NCBI GenBank assembly: GCA_944389065.1
Contig: CALXKZ010000073.1
Location: forward strand, 1 to 46,856
From: an uncultured Spirochaetaceae bacterium
GTDB lineage: Bacteria; Spirochaetota; Spirochaetia; Sphaerochaetales; Sphaerochaetaceae
DNA: 46,856 nt
Direction of reading: 5' to 3'
In this document: one piece after another, positions 23,983 through 31,847 of the stretch
Position numbering within the stretch: the first letter of the stretch is position 1
Layout: each line of letters starts with the position of its first letter
Made by a program: the position numbers and the translations under genes
The notes under the pieces: generated by a model
The model's input: only the letters and a program-made list of their open reading frames with translations
What the model was told of the DNA's origin: nothing
Database searches by the model: none

Positions 23983-25017
23983 CTATATGCCGAAAGGAGA
24001 GAAAGGATACTCCTGCTGGGCATCAATATACAATTCATAAGCATTGGCTGGTACTGACGGAGCATCACGGTCCAGACCGAATACTTCAGCAGCTCTCCCT
24101 CCGAAAATCGATGAAAGACGCTCTTCGCTGCACCCTGCTTCCCTGAGCTTTGATAAAAGAAGAAGCATTCCAGGAAGGCCTGGGATGCCGGAGGCTCCTT
24201 TCTCTTTGTCCTCCAGAGAATGCGGCGCATGATCTGACTCAGCCCAGTCGATGGTACCGTCCATGAGCGAAGAGAACACACAAGCTCTGTCACTCTCACT
24301 CCGGAGAGGAGGATTCATCTTAAGATATCTTCTATGATCCTCAGCATCGTGCACTGTCAGAAGAGCATGGTGAGGTGTTGCCCCCATTGTTATCCTCATG
24401 CCATCCTTTCTAAGGCTCTTGACAAGCTCTATTGTTGACGCAGCAGATACATGGCATATATGGAGTGTGCCTCTGAACCCACTCTCTTCTGCTATAGCTG
24501 CTATATCGCGCACGCTTTCCGTCTCCGCCTCGGGAGGACGTGCTTCTGAATGGGTCTCGAACCTTCCGGGGATATACAGATCCTTCTTCAGAAGCTCTTC
24601 CTTCTCTGCATGGATGGCAAGAACACCTGTGTAACCGGCATCGGAAAGCGCCCTGAAGACTTTCCTCTGATTCTCTGTTCCGATTATCCCCATATTCCCC
24701 GTGCTCTGACCTGCAAACAGCTTCAGGCCGATGACAAGCGGAAAGAGCTCGGAAGATAGAGATGCCATCTGCTTCACCTGCTCTTCATCCGCTGTCAGCC
24801 CTGCATAGAGATGATAGGAAACACCTGTCATCTCCTCTGCTTCGCTTCCTGAAGCAAGCCTGTCAAGAATCACACCTCTGGATGTGCATGCAGGATCTGT
24901 ATTCGGCATGTCAAAAAGGTCTGTGAATCCAAGAGCGGATGCGACCTTCATTCCATGCAGGATCGTCTCCTTTCCGCTCTGCTTCCAGTCCCTGAGATGG
25001 ACATGGGGATCAATCAT
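23983..25017 (-). CDS. pyrC: Dihydroorotase
   Basis: This 344-residue amidohydrolase cyclises N-carbamoyl-L-aspartate to dihydroorotate. The metal site is visible as DPHVHLRDW, the His in CHVSAAST and the Asp in WAESDHAPHSLEDKEKG; GIPGLPGMLLLL follows, as in the family. In the usual position of the carbamylated Lys I see LVIGLKLFAGQ. It is shorter than class I DHOases of about 420 residues but has their order of motifs. Its ATG overlaps the stop of pyrDK (ATGA), so it is the last gene of the pyr operon. Confidence 0.92.
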   Translation of the reverse strand: MIDPHVHLRDWKQSGKETILHGMKVASALGFTDLFDMPNTDPACTSRGVILDRLASGSEAEEMTGVSYHLYAGLTADEEQVKQMASLSSELFPLVIGLKLFAGQSTGNMGIIGTENQRKVFRALSDAGYTGVLAIHAEKEELLKKDLYIPGRFETHSEARPPEAETESVRDIAAIAEESGFRGTLHICHVSAASTIELVKSLRKDGMRITMGATPHHALLTVHDAEDHRRYLKMNPPLRSESDRACVFSSLMDGTIDWAESDHAPHSLEDKEKGASGIPGLPGMLLLLSKLREAGCSEERLSSIFGGRAAEVFGLDRDAPSVPANAYELYIDAQQEYPFSPFGI

Positions 25018-26681
25018 AGCACAGCTCCATTTTCCTTAAGGGTCTTCCATGTGAAGAACGTTCCCTCCTTGCATGGAAGGTGGCCACCGCACACGCACTC
25101 GCCGCACATGCCGATACCGCACATCGTATTCTTCTCCATTGAAAGATATATCCTTTCAGGAGGGAATCCCATAGCCTCAGCATTAAAAGCAGCCTTCTCC
25201 ATCATCTTTCCCGGGCCTACGACATAGAGAGCAGTATCGCCGGAGAGATCAGACTGGGTTATCGTATCAAGAACCCGCCCAGGCTTGCCATCATCAGCAA
25301 CTGATATATAGCTTCCATATGATGAAAGCACATCCTCAAGAGGATCCTTGCCCTCTTTATGCACCACACCGATACGGATATCCATCTCAGTTCCATCCTC
25401 TGCAAGACGCTCTGCAATAAGAGGAAGCACTGCAGCGCCGGTACCGCCTCCGATCAGAACAGCCTTTGCTGTCTTCTCATAGACCATCGGACGGCCATAC
25501 AGACCTCTTGTGTATATCGTATCACCCACACCGATGCCGAAGAAAGCCGATGTGAATATCCCACGCTTCTTTATAAGAAATGTAAGAGGCTTGTTCACTG
25601 CAACAGAAAATGGCTTCTCCCCCATTCCAGGAACCCATATGAATACGAATTCCCCTGGATTGCATCCCACTTCCCCTGTTACGGTAATCACCATGACATC
25701 ATCACCATGCATCTCTTTGGTCAGAACAGTATGCGGCGTATATTCCAATGCATTGTCCTTTGAAAGATACAAAGCGGTATCACCGCCGGTCTTAAGCGCA
25801 TGGAAGAAAGCCTCATAATCAGAGGGCATTACACGGGAGAGCGCAGACCCCACACCTACGCTGTCAGCTCCGGCCTTCATCATGTTGACAGCATCCTCGT
25901 ATGACGAGACACCTCCCATACCCAGGATTATCGGATCATCGCCTATAGCTGTCCTTATTTCCTTTATGCATCTTAATGCATCAGCCTTGACCCATTCTCC
26001 CGAAGCTCCGCCCTTTCCTCCAAGCTTGTTGTTGAGGATAGGAGATCCTGAATGAGGCTCGATATATAGCTTCGGGCCAACAGTATTGATTGCGGCGATT
26101 CCATCAGCTCCTGCATCAATGACAGCCTTAGCTATCGCTCCGATATCATCGGTATTCGGAGTGAGCTTTATGATAAGAGGGGCCTTCCTTTCAGGATATG
26201 CCTGGCAGATACGCCTGACATAGTCCGATGCCACAGTCTTATCGCTTCCTATCGATGCACCAAATCCTGCCGCTGCGTGGGGGCAGGAGAAATTCAGCTC
26301 AATAAGGTCTGCGAAGGGATCAAAAGCCTTCACTAAAGTGATGAAGTTCTCAGGAGAATCAGCTGCAAGCGAAACACAGAGAAGCGCTCTCAGGCCTTTT
26401 CCCCTAAGCCTTCCAAGCTCAGAGAGGGCCTCCTCCATGCCAGGATTCCTCAGTCCGACGGAATTGCCGAAGTTCCCTGCAGACGGGGAGCATACCACAG
26501 GCTCCCTGTTTCCAGGTGTAGGCACAACCTGGAATGATTTTGTCGTGATGATATCAAGAGAAGGTACACGCTCATCAAAGAGCTTTATCATCTCCTCCTT
26601 CGTCGTAAGGACACCTGAGACAGTCGCCGTTACGATTCTTCCGCTTTCATGGTTCCTTCTGAGAAGTGTCCTCGCATCCAT
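25014..26681 (-). CDS. pyrD: Fused dihydroorotate dehydrogenase (PyrD 1B) and electron-transfer subunit (PyrK)
   Basis: This 555-residue chain joins two normally separate proteins. Residues about 1-305 are the class 1B FMN-binding barrel, with the active Cys in ELNFSCPHAAAG, IIKLTPNTDDI, INTVGPKLYIE and ILGMGGVSSYEDAVNMMKAG. From about residue 325 comes the PyrK-like ferredoxin-reductase module: FAD part KPFSVAVN, nucleotide-binding KAVLIGGGTGAAVLPLI and YVVGPGKMM. It ends with the [2Fe-2S] cysteines CGIGMCGECVCGGHLPC. The enzyme oxidises dihydroorotate to orotate and passes electrons to NAD+. It shares TAATG with pyrF upstream and ATGA with pyrC downstream. Confidence 0.92.
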   Translation of the reverse strand: MDARTLLRRNHESGRIVTATVSGVLTTKEEMIKLFDERVPSLDIITTKSFQVVPTPGNREPVVCSPSAGNFGNSVGLRNPGMEEALSELGRLRGKGLRALLCVSLAADSPENFITLVKAFDPFADLIELNFSCPHAAAGFGASIGSDKTVASDYVRRICQAYPERKAPLIIKLTPNTDDIGAIAKAVIDAGADGIAAINTVGPKLYIEPHSGSPILNNKLGGKGGASGEWVKADALRCIKEIRTAIGDDPIILGMGGVSSYEDAVNMMKAGADSVGVGSALSRVMPSDYEAFFHALKTGGDTALYLSKDNALEYTPHTVLTKEMHGDDVMVITVTGEVGCNPGEFVFIWVPGMGEKPFSVAVNKPLTFLIKKRGIFTSAFFGIGVGDTIYTRGLYGRPMVYEKTAKAVLIGGGTGAAVLPLIAERLAEDGTEMDIRIGVVHKEGKDPLEDVLSSYGSYISVADDGKPGRVLDTITQSDLSGDTALYVVGPGKMMEKAAFNAEAMGFPPERIYLSMEKNTMCGIGMCGECVCGGHLPCKEGTFFTWKTLKENGAVL

Positions 26682-27562
26682 TAGACAGCAGCCTCCACTG
26701 AAAGCTTCCTTACTGCCGCCATTACCTGATCAAGCCAGTCTTCCGGAGCAGCTCCCTTCTTCCATGGATGTGTCAAACCCGAAGAGGAGTTTATTCTTGC
26801 AAGCGCTCTATCGTAGCCGGCATCTCCAAGTCTCTTCATGACCTCTTCAGCGCTTCCTCCCTGCGAACCGACACCAGGAATCAGCATAGGAATATCCTTG
26901 CCTGCATAGAAGACAGCGATAGCAGAAAGCTCATCTGGGCTTGTCGCACCGACAACAGCCCCAAGTCCTGGATGCTCTGATGCCCAGCTTGCGATCATAT
27001 GAGCGACAGCCATATAAAGAGGATAAAGCTCCTTTTCATCGATTCTGTCGACTACAAGCTCGTTCTGGAGTTCCTTTGCTCCTGGATTTGATGTTCTGTT
27101 AAGGATATATACACCCTTATCCTCATAAGCGAATGGGAAAACCGAATCATGGCCCATGTATGGAGAGACTGTAACAGCGGAAGCACCCCACCTGTCAAAA
27201 GCCTCCACTGCATAGTTGCCGCTGGATCTCGCGATATCACCGCGCTTTGAATCGAGAATCACAGGAATGCCAGGGAAATATGTATCCAGCATGTCAAGGA
27301 TATCCACAAGGGCAAGAGAGCCCTGGAAATCCTCCTCGCGGGGATTATCAAGGGATGCATAGTACCCGATATTCGGCTTGAAGGCAGCAGGCGAAAGCCC
27401 TTCCAGCCTCATGCGGCGGAATATCTGTGAGAAAAAGCCATTGAGCCGCTCGCGGACAGTGGCATCGGATTCCGGCAGCACATCCATCACAGGATCAAGT
27501 CCCATGCATACGATATTACCTGTCTCTTTTGCGCTCTCACGCAGCAGATCTATATAGCTCAT
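26681..27562 (-). CDS. pyrF: Orotidine 5'-phosphate decarboxylase, long (type 2) form
   Basis: This 293-residue enzyme decarboxylates OMP to UMP, the last step of the pathway. The catalytic motif VILDSKRGDIARSSG has the Asp-Lys-Asp arrangement, and FKPNIGYY and LIPGVGSQGG (phosphate loop) are present. The length and the DSKRGD form mark the type 2 subfamily, distinct from the about 230-residue E. coli type. It overlaps pyrE upstream by ATGA and touches pyrDK downstream. Confidence 0.94.
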   Translation of the reverse strand: MSYIDLLRESAKETGNIVCMGLDPVMDVLPESDATVRERLNGFFSQIFRRMRLEGLSPAAFKPNIGYYASLDNPREEDFQGSLALVDILDMLDTYFPGIPVILDSKRGDIARSSGNYAVEAFDRWGASAVTVSPYMGHDSVFPFAYEDKGVYILNRTSNPGAKELQNELVVDRIDEKELYPLYMAVAHMIASWASEHPGLGAVVGATSPDELSAIAVFYAGKDIPMLIPGVGSQGGSAEEVMKRLGDAGYDRALARINSSSGLTHPWKKGAAPEDWLDQVMAAVRKLSVEAAV

Positions 27563-28260
27563 TCCCTGACCTCCCTTTTCCAGCCTCTCTTCTCACCCCA
27601 TCCGAACGGATCTTCCCTCCACTCATGGAGAGCCTCTGCATCGGAGGCTGAGATATACCCGGTCTCAGCAGCAGTCGCTACCATGACATCATATGAGAGG
27701 ATTGTATGGAAAACACATTCCGGATCGAGCGCAGCAAATGCATCCTCAGCCTTCTTCAGGCCATAGGTGAAGATCGCAAGACACAGATTGCATACACCAT
27801 CTGCCTCACGGACGGCTTCGACTGCCTTCAATGATGACGAGCCAGTAGAGATGAGATCCTCAATCAGGAGGACATTCTTTCCCTCATAGGATCCGCTCCT
27901 TCCAAGCCCTTCGATCTGATGGCCAAGCCCGTGATCCTTGCTGGAAGAGCGGACATATGTCAGCGGCTTATATAGCATATCCGCAAGGCTGGTAGCATGG
28001 GGAATGCCAGCTGTTGCCGTTCCCGCGATATTGTCCGGATTCACTCCGAGAGAAGAGAGCATATCCGCAAATGCATCGCGGATAAGAGCTCTGTATTTCG
28101 GCATCGCCAGAAACTGCCTGTTGTCATTGTATATAGGCATTCTATATCCGGATGCCCAGGTAAAAGGGTCGGAAGGCGAAAGCCTGATAGCCCCGAGTTC
28201 GAAAGCTCCCTTTGCAAGAAGCGGTCCATAGTATCCAGTAATCTCATTCAGTGTCTTCAT
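27559..28260 (-). CDS. pyrE: Orotate phosphoribosyltransferase
   Basis: This 233-residue enzyme makes OMP from orotate and PRPP. The PRPP loop is VLLIEDLISTGSSSLKA; GTATAGIPHATSLAD and YVRSSSKDHGLGHQIEG are the other phosphoribosyltransferase segments. The start is the ATG at 28260; an open extension to 28335 would overlap pyrBI and looks unlike the family. It lies 20 nt after the pyrBI stop. Its co-substrate comes from the PRPP synthetase encoded at 37.5-38.8 kb. Confidence 0.93.
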   Translation of the reverse strand: MKTLNEITGYYGPLLAKGAFELGAIRLSPSDPFTWASGYRMPIYNDNRQFLAMPKYRALIRDAFADMLSSLGVNPDNIAGTATAGIPHATSLADMLYKPLTYVRSSSKDHGLGHQIEGLGRSGSYEGKNVLLIEDLISTGSSSLKAVEAVREADGVCNLCLAIFTYGLKKAEDAFAALDPECVFHTILSYDVMVATAAETGYISASDAEALHEWREDPFGWGEKRGWKREVRE

Positions 28261-28280
28261 AACAGCTATTCTACTCCCTT

Positions 28281-29867
28281 TCAGTGCTTTTTCCAAATTT
28301 CCTTGAATGAATGGAAGCGACCACAGTAAGCACATGCGAAATGGCCATCAGGCGTTCTGTAGAATGCGGCAGGAACACCTTCTCCATTCACAGGATTGGA
28401 TATGCATGCCTCATTCTGGCAGCATAGATCATCAAAATTGTAGATCCTTGGCGGCATATGGGTCCTGTACTTCTCCAGAACCTTCCCATCCTTGATTATA
28501 TTCAGCGTACAATGCGGCGCGATAGCAGCAAGACGCTTGAGATCCTTGCGCTCGAATTCCCTTGCGCCTGGGCGGAATATGATACCCTTGTATTTGCCAT
28601 CTGCTCCGCATGACACCCACTCTCCGCCTCGTGACTCATCAAGCCCAAGCACAGAGGAGATGAGACGCATATGGTTCCTTATCTCAGCAGGAGTATCACC
28701 TTTGCAGATGTGGTCGATCACGATTCCATCGGAAATGGGGCGCACTCCCTCTGAGTAGTTCTTCTCCTTCTTCTTCGGAGAAGGCTCTACCTTTATGATA
28801 TACTCCTCGGTTTTCCTGTCATCGTCATGCTCACCTGGAACGGGAACGTAATCATCACCTATTTTCCCTCCGATAAGCGAAAGAAGGACGATGCGGCAAT
28901 ACATGCCGTTTATAGCCTGTCTCTCCCAGGCATTAAGCGGTGTCTTATCAAGCCATGTCGGAATCGTGGGATGTTCCTTGTGCCGTGGAAGCGGATGATA
29001 GAACTTCGTATTCTCCTTGAGAAGCGGAAGGAACTCACGGCGGAAAGTGATTGCAGAGCGGAGCATCTCCTGCTTCTGGAGTATCCTCTCGCCCATCCTT
29101 TCAAGCTGAGGCCGCGTAAAGTACCAGAGCCTTGCAGGATCTCCTGATGCAAGATACTCCTCGATTGAAGGATAGAGTGTGACGCTGAATCCGTTCTCCT
29201 TCATCTTCTCGATGTAGCTTTCAGGCATCATCAGCTCATCCGGAGCGATCAGATCGACCTTGACGTGATCGAATATCTTCAGCCCATCAGCCTTGGAATG
29301 CACAGTCCGCCCATGATAGAGATCACCGACAAGAGCCACATGGATGGAATCGAATGACATATCAAGGTCCTCGAGGAATGAGAACTCGTCAAGCAGCTCC
29401 TGGGTCGGATGCTCATGCTTGCCATCGCCAGCGTTTATGAATGCAGGCCTGTATGGCAGGTGATTGCGCTCAGCATACTCGCTGCACTCCTCAGAAAGCC
29501 ACTTCGTTAGTCCTTCTATCTTGCTGCGGACGATGAATATCGAATTATGATAACCGGAAAGCATGTTGAATGTATCAGCATAGCTTTCTCCCTTATTTAT
29601 CGATGATGATGTCGCCAGAAGCTCAGAAACCTTCGCATGGTGGAACTCTGCAGCATTCCTGAATGATTCCTTGGTTCTGGTACTATCCTCAAGGAATACC
29701 TCATATATGCCGAAGTCAGGATCATCGATCCTGAACCGGGACATAGTCTCCTCATCCCCTGCTTCGATTGCTTTCTTCAGTTCACTGACTTTCCTGAAAA
29801 GATAACGGCGCTCATTGATCGAGAAATCCTCGATGATGTTGAGAGACCTTGTCGCAAAAACGTTCAT
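28281..29867 (-). CDS. pyrB: Single-chain aspartate carbamoyltransferase, catalytic PyrB fused to regulatory PyrI
   Basis: In this 528-residue protein, residues about 1-350 are the catalytic chain: carbamoyl-phosphate loop LEDSTRTKESF, HEHPTQELLDEF, LVGDLYHGRTVHS and FYHPLPRHKE. After a charged linker (SPKKKEKN) residues about 375-528 are the regulatory chain: allosteric part RPISDGIVIDHICKGDTP and a zinc site with Cys in DDLCCQNEACISNP and CAYCGRF. Fused PyrBI is known in a few lineages including treponemes. It carries out the first committed step and should respond to nucleotides. The start is at 29867 with AAGGAG 6 nt upstream; upstream in-frame codons overlap the terminator. Confidence 0.93.
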   Translation of the reverse strand: MNVFATRSLNIIEDFSINERRYLFRKVSELKKAIEAGDEETMSRFRIDDPDFGIYEVFLEDSTRTKESFRNAAEFHHAKVSELLATSSSINKGESYADTFNMLSGYHNSIFIVRSKIEGLTKWLSEECSEYAERNHLPYRPAFINAGDGKHEHPTQELLDEFSFLEDLDMSFDSIHVALVGDLYHGRTVHSKADGLKIFDHVKVDLIAPDELMMPESYIEKMKENGFSVTLYPSIEEYLASGDPARLWYFTRPQLERMGERILQKQEMLRSAITFRREFLPLLKENTKFYHPLPRHKEHPTIPTWLDKTPLNAWERQAINGMYCRIVLLSLIGGKIGDDYVPVPGEHDDDRKTEEYIIKVEPSPKKKEKNYSEGVRPISDGIVIDHICKGDTPAEIRNHMRLISSVLGLDESRGGEWVSCGADGKYKGIIFRPGAREFERKDLKRLAAIAPHCTLNIIKDGKVLEKYRTHMPPRIYNFDDLCCQNEACISNPVNGEGVPAAFYRTPDGHFACAYCGRFHSFKEIWKKH

Positions 29868-29886
29868 GCCCACTCCTTGAAAATTC

Positions 29887-29910
29887 AAAAAAAAACCGGT
29901 AATACCGGCC
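29887..29910 (-). terminator. Intrinsic terminator (attenuator) ahead of pyrBI
   Basis: On the minus strand GCCGGT-ATT-ACCGGT forms a short GC-rich hairpin (29895-29909) followed at once by nine T (complement of 29887-29895). It ends only 19 nt before the pyrBI ATG, and the leader ORF stops directly before it. This is the layout of pyrBI attenuation in enterobacteria, where leader translation close behind polymerase prevents hairpin formation when UTP is low. Confidence 0.75.
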
Positions 29911-29911
29911 A

Positions 29912-29977
29912 TCACTGCAATAAATGATCATGAGCTGTAAAACATGATACTGAATCAATGTATCTGCCGCTCATCAT
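29912..29977 (-). CDS. pyrL: pyr operon leader peptide
   Basis: This is a 21-residue ORF starting MMSGRYIDSVSC and ending HDHLLQ, with GAGGTGA just before the double ATG. Its TGA lies 1 nt before the attenuator hairpin, so a terminating ribosome would cover the 5' stem. Size and sequence differ from E. coli PyrL (44 aa); the role is inferred from position. Confidence 0.6.
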   Translation of the reverse strand: MMSGRYIDSVSCFTAHDHLLQ

Positions 29978-29992
29978 TCACCTCTTCCCCTG

Positions 29993-30021
29993 AGAATAGC
30001 AGAAGGATGGAGCGTTGTCTA
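29993..30021 (-). promoter_or_regulatory. Promoter of the pyr operon
   Basis: On the minus strand TAGACA (complement of 30016-30021) and TATTCT (complement of 29993-29998) are 17 nt apart. Transcription would start near 29986, leaving about 8-10 nt before the leader-peptide ATG. Confidence 0.6.
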
Positions 30022-30024
30022 TAC

Positions 30025-30053
30025 AGCGGAAAATCCTGGAAGGACTTTCCGCT
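30025..30053. terminator. Stable hairpin between the HAD-RidA gene and the pyr promoter
   Basis: AGCGGAAA (30025-30032) pairs with TTTCCGCT (30046-30053), with an inner TCCT/AGGA stem and GGA loop. There is no T-tract on either strand. It abuts the -35 of the pyr promoter, so it may act as an operator-like or insulating structure as well as a weak terminator. Confidence 0.4.
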
Positions 30054-30061
30054 TAAGTCGA

Positions 30062-31081
30062 TCAGACAAGTGCAATGACCTCAATCTCCACCTGCACATC
30101 CTTCGGAAGCTTTCCGACCTGGACAGCTGAGCGGGCAGGGAGAATAGGAGATGCCTTGAATGCCTCAGCATAGACTTCGTTGACAGATGCAAAATCATCC
30201 ATGCTCTTAAGGAATACCGTAGCCTTGACTACCTTGGTTATATCTGTGCCTGCAGCTTTCAGAACTTCGTTGATATTCCTGAATACCTGCTTGGCCTGAT
30301 CCGTAGCAGTGCCCTCGACGACATTGCCAGTTGAGGGATCAACAGGAATCTGTCCCGAAGCGAATACCATGCCGCCAGCCTTCACAGCCTGGCTATATGG
30401 CCCGATCGCAGCAGGTGCGCTCTTTGTCTCGATTTTCTCTATCATACTCACTCCTTCGGGGTGAAGCTGCTGGTATATCCCATAGGGCGAATCCGCATAA
30501 CCTTCCCCTTTTCTGAATCCGAATCCATAGCCAGCACCGATGAATGCGGTACCGGCTTCCTCTGCTCCAACCATATCCGTAAGGGTATCGCCGACCATCA
30601 CGGCCTCTTCTCCTTTAACCTCCATACGATCAAGAGCAAGTCTTATTATATCGCTCTTTGTCCTCGTTTCCACTTCATTTGAACCGCAGACAGCATCAAA
30701 GAAGGAGAGAATGCCAAGATTCTCAAGGCAATGCCTTACAAGCACCTCTCCCTTGAATGTAGCCACTGCAAGCTTAAACCCTTCTTCCTTCAGCATTCTC
30801 AGAATCTCTTCCACTCCAGGATACAGGCTCATCATATGCATTCCCTGCCGTCTGTATTCTTCTCTGTATATGCTGACAGCTGGATCAAGCAGCGATTCAT
30901 CAAGGTCAAATACAATGGAAAAGCACTGCCTGAGAGGAGGGCCTATGAATCTTCTCATCTCTTCATCGGAGTACTTCTTCGTTATCCCAAGCTTTCCTGC
31001 GGTATACCGCGCTGTATGGAAGATCCCTAGTGATGAATCGGCAAGAGTGCCATCGAAATCAAAAAGCACAGCCTTAACCAT
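30062..31081 (-). CDS. Fusion of a HAD phosphatase and a RidA-type imine deaminase
   Basis: Residues 1-212 of this 339-residue chain form a HAD hydrolase: VLFDFDGTLADSS, cap helices, AVATFKGE, and VMVGDTLTDMVGAEEAG. Residues 213-339 are a complete RidA protein: SAPAAIGPYSQAVKAGGMVF, SGQIPVDPSTG, QVFRNINEVLKAAG and the active-site Arg in LPARSAVQVGKLP, ending EVEVIALV-like. RidA hydrolyses reactive enamine/imine intermediates. GAAGGAGTG lies 3 nt before the internal ATG at 30445 that opens the RidA part, so a free RidA could also be made. The two were probably adjacent genes that lost the first stop codon. It overlaps suhB by 8 nt. Confidence 0.85.
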   Translation of the reverse strand: MVKAVLFDFDGTLADSSLGIFHTARYTAGKLGITKKYSDEEMRRFIGPPLRQCFSIVFDLDESLLDPAVSIYREEYRRQGMHMMSLYPGVEEILRMLKEEGFKLAVATFKGEVLVRHCLENLGILSFFDAVCGSNEVETRTKSDIIRLALDRMEVKGEEAVMVGDTLTDMVGAEEAGTAFIGAGYGFGFRKGEGYADSPYGIYQQLHPEGVSMIEKIETKSAPAAIGPYSQAVKAGGMVFASGQIPVDPSTGNVVEGTATDQAKQVFRNINEVLKAAGTDITKVVKATVFLKSMDDFASVNEVYAEAFKASPILPARSAVQVGKLPKDVQVEIEVIALV

Positions 31082-31847
31082 TGATACACTCCATCATAGC
31101 GTTATGGGCCGATTCCGATGATGCTGCGATCTCTATCCAGTCCTCATCTTCCGTAAGAAACGTGACCGCTCCTCCGGCCTCTCTGACTATTATGATTCCG
31201 GCCGCGCAGTCATAGATATGGAGCCCGAGCTCATAATACATGCTTACCCTTCCTGCAGCGACATAGCAGAGGGATATCGCAGCCGATCCAAGCGATCTCA
31301 TATCAGAGATGACGGAATAGAACCGCTCCATGCGCTCCATATATCCATGAAGGAATTCATGATGGCGATGAGGAGGGACAAGGATTGCCAGAGTCTTGCC
31401 AAGAGGAGTGGTCTCATCTGTATGTATCCTTGATCCATTCAGGTAAGCCCCCTCTCCTCGGAAAGCAGAGAATTCCTCGTTCTGCCGTGGTACCATGACA
31501 ATGCCGAATGCGATTCCATCCTCATCTTCGAATGCGACGGAGACCGTATAATCGGGAAAGGATGCCATAAAATCAACAGTTCCGTCGATCGGATCTATTA
31601 TCCAGCGGCACTGTCCTTCTCCTCTTGTCCCGGATTCCTCCCCGAGAAATGAGTCGTCTGGGAAGACCCGGGAAAGAGAGGAGATCAGCAAGCGCTCGCA
31701 CTCTCTATCTGCCGAAGTGACATAGTCATTCTCGGCCTTCGTTGTTATCGATGTCCTGAGATTCTCATGCGAAAGAAGGAACAGAGAGGCCTGATGGACA
31801 GCCTTCCTCGCCTCCGTGAATCTTGACCGCAGCGCATCTGTTTCCAT
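31074..31847 (-). CDS. suhB: Inositol-1-monophosphatase family protein (SuhB/CysQ-like)
   Basis: This Mg2+-dependent phosphatase has about 257 residues. The metal-site motifs are FLGEESGTRG, IIDPIDGTVDF and HIYDCAAGIIIVREAGG, in the usual order and spacing. The canonical substrate is inositol monophosphate, but 3'-phosphoadenosine phosphate or sugar phosphates are possible. The start is the ATG at 31847 (GAGGGG upstream), overlapping the preceding stop as TGATG; a GTG one codon earlier is also open. It sits between the acidic protein gene and the HAD-RidA gene in one operon. Confidence 0.88.
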   Translation of the reverse strand: METDALRSRFTEARKAVHQASLFLLSHENLRTSITTKAENDYVTSADRECERLLISSLSRVFPDDSFLGEESGTRGEGQCRWIIDPIDGTVDFMASFPDYTVSVAFEDEDGIAFGIVMVPRQNEEFSAFRGEGAYLNGSRIHTDETTPLGKTLAILVPPHRHHEFLHGYMERMERFYSVISDMRSLGSAAISLCYVAAGRVSMYYELGLHIYDCAAGIIIVREAGGAVTFLTEDEDWIEIAASSESAHNAMMECING

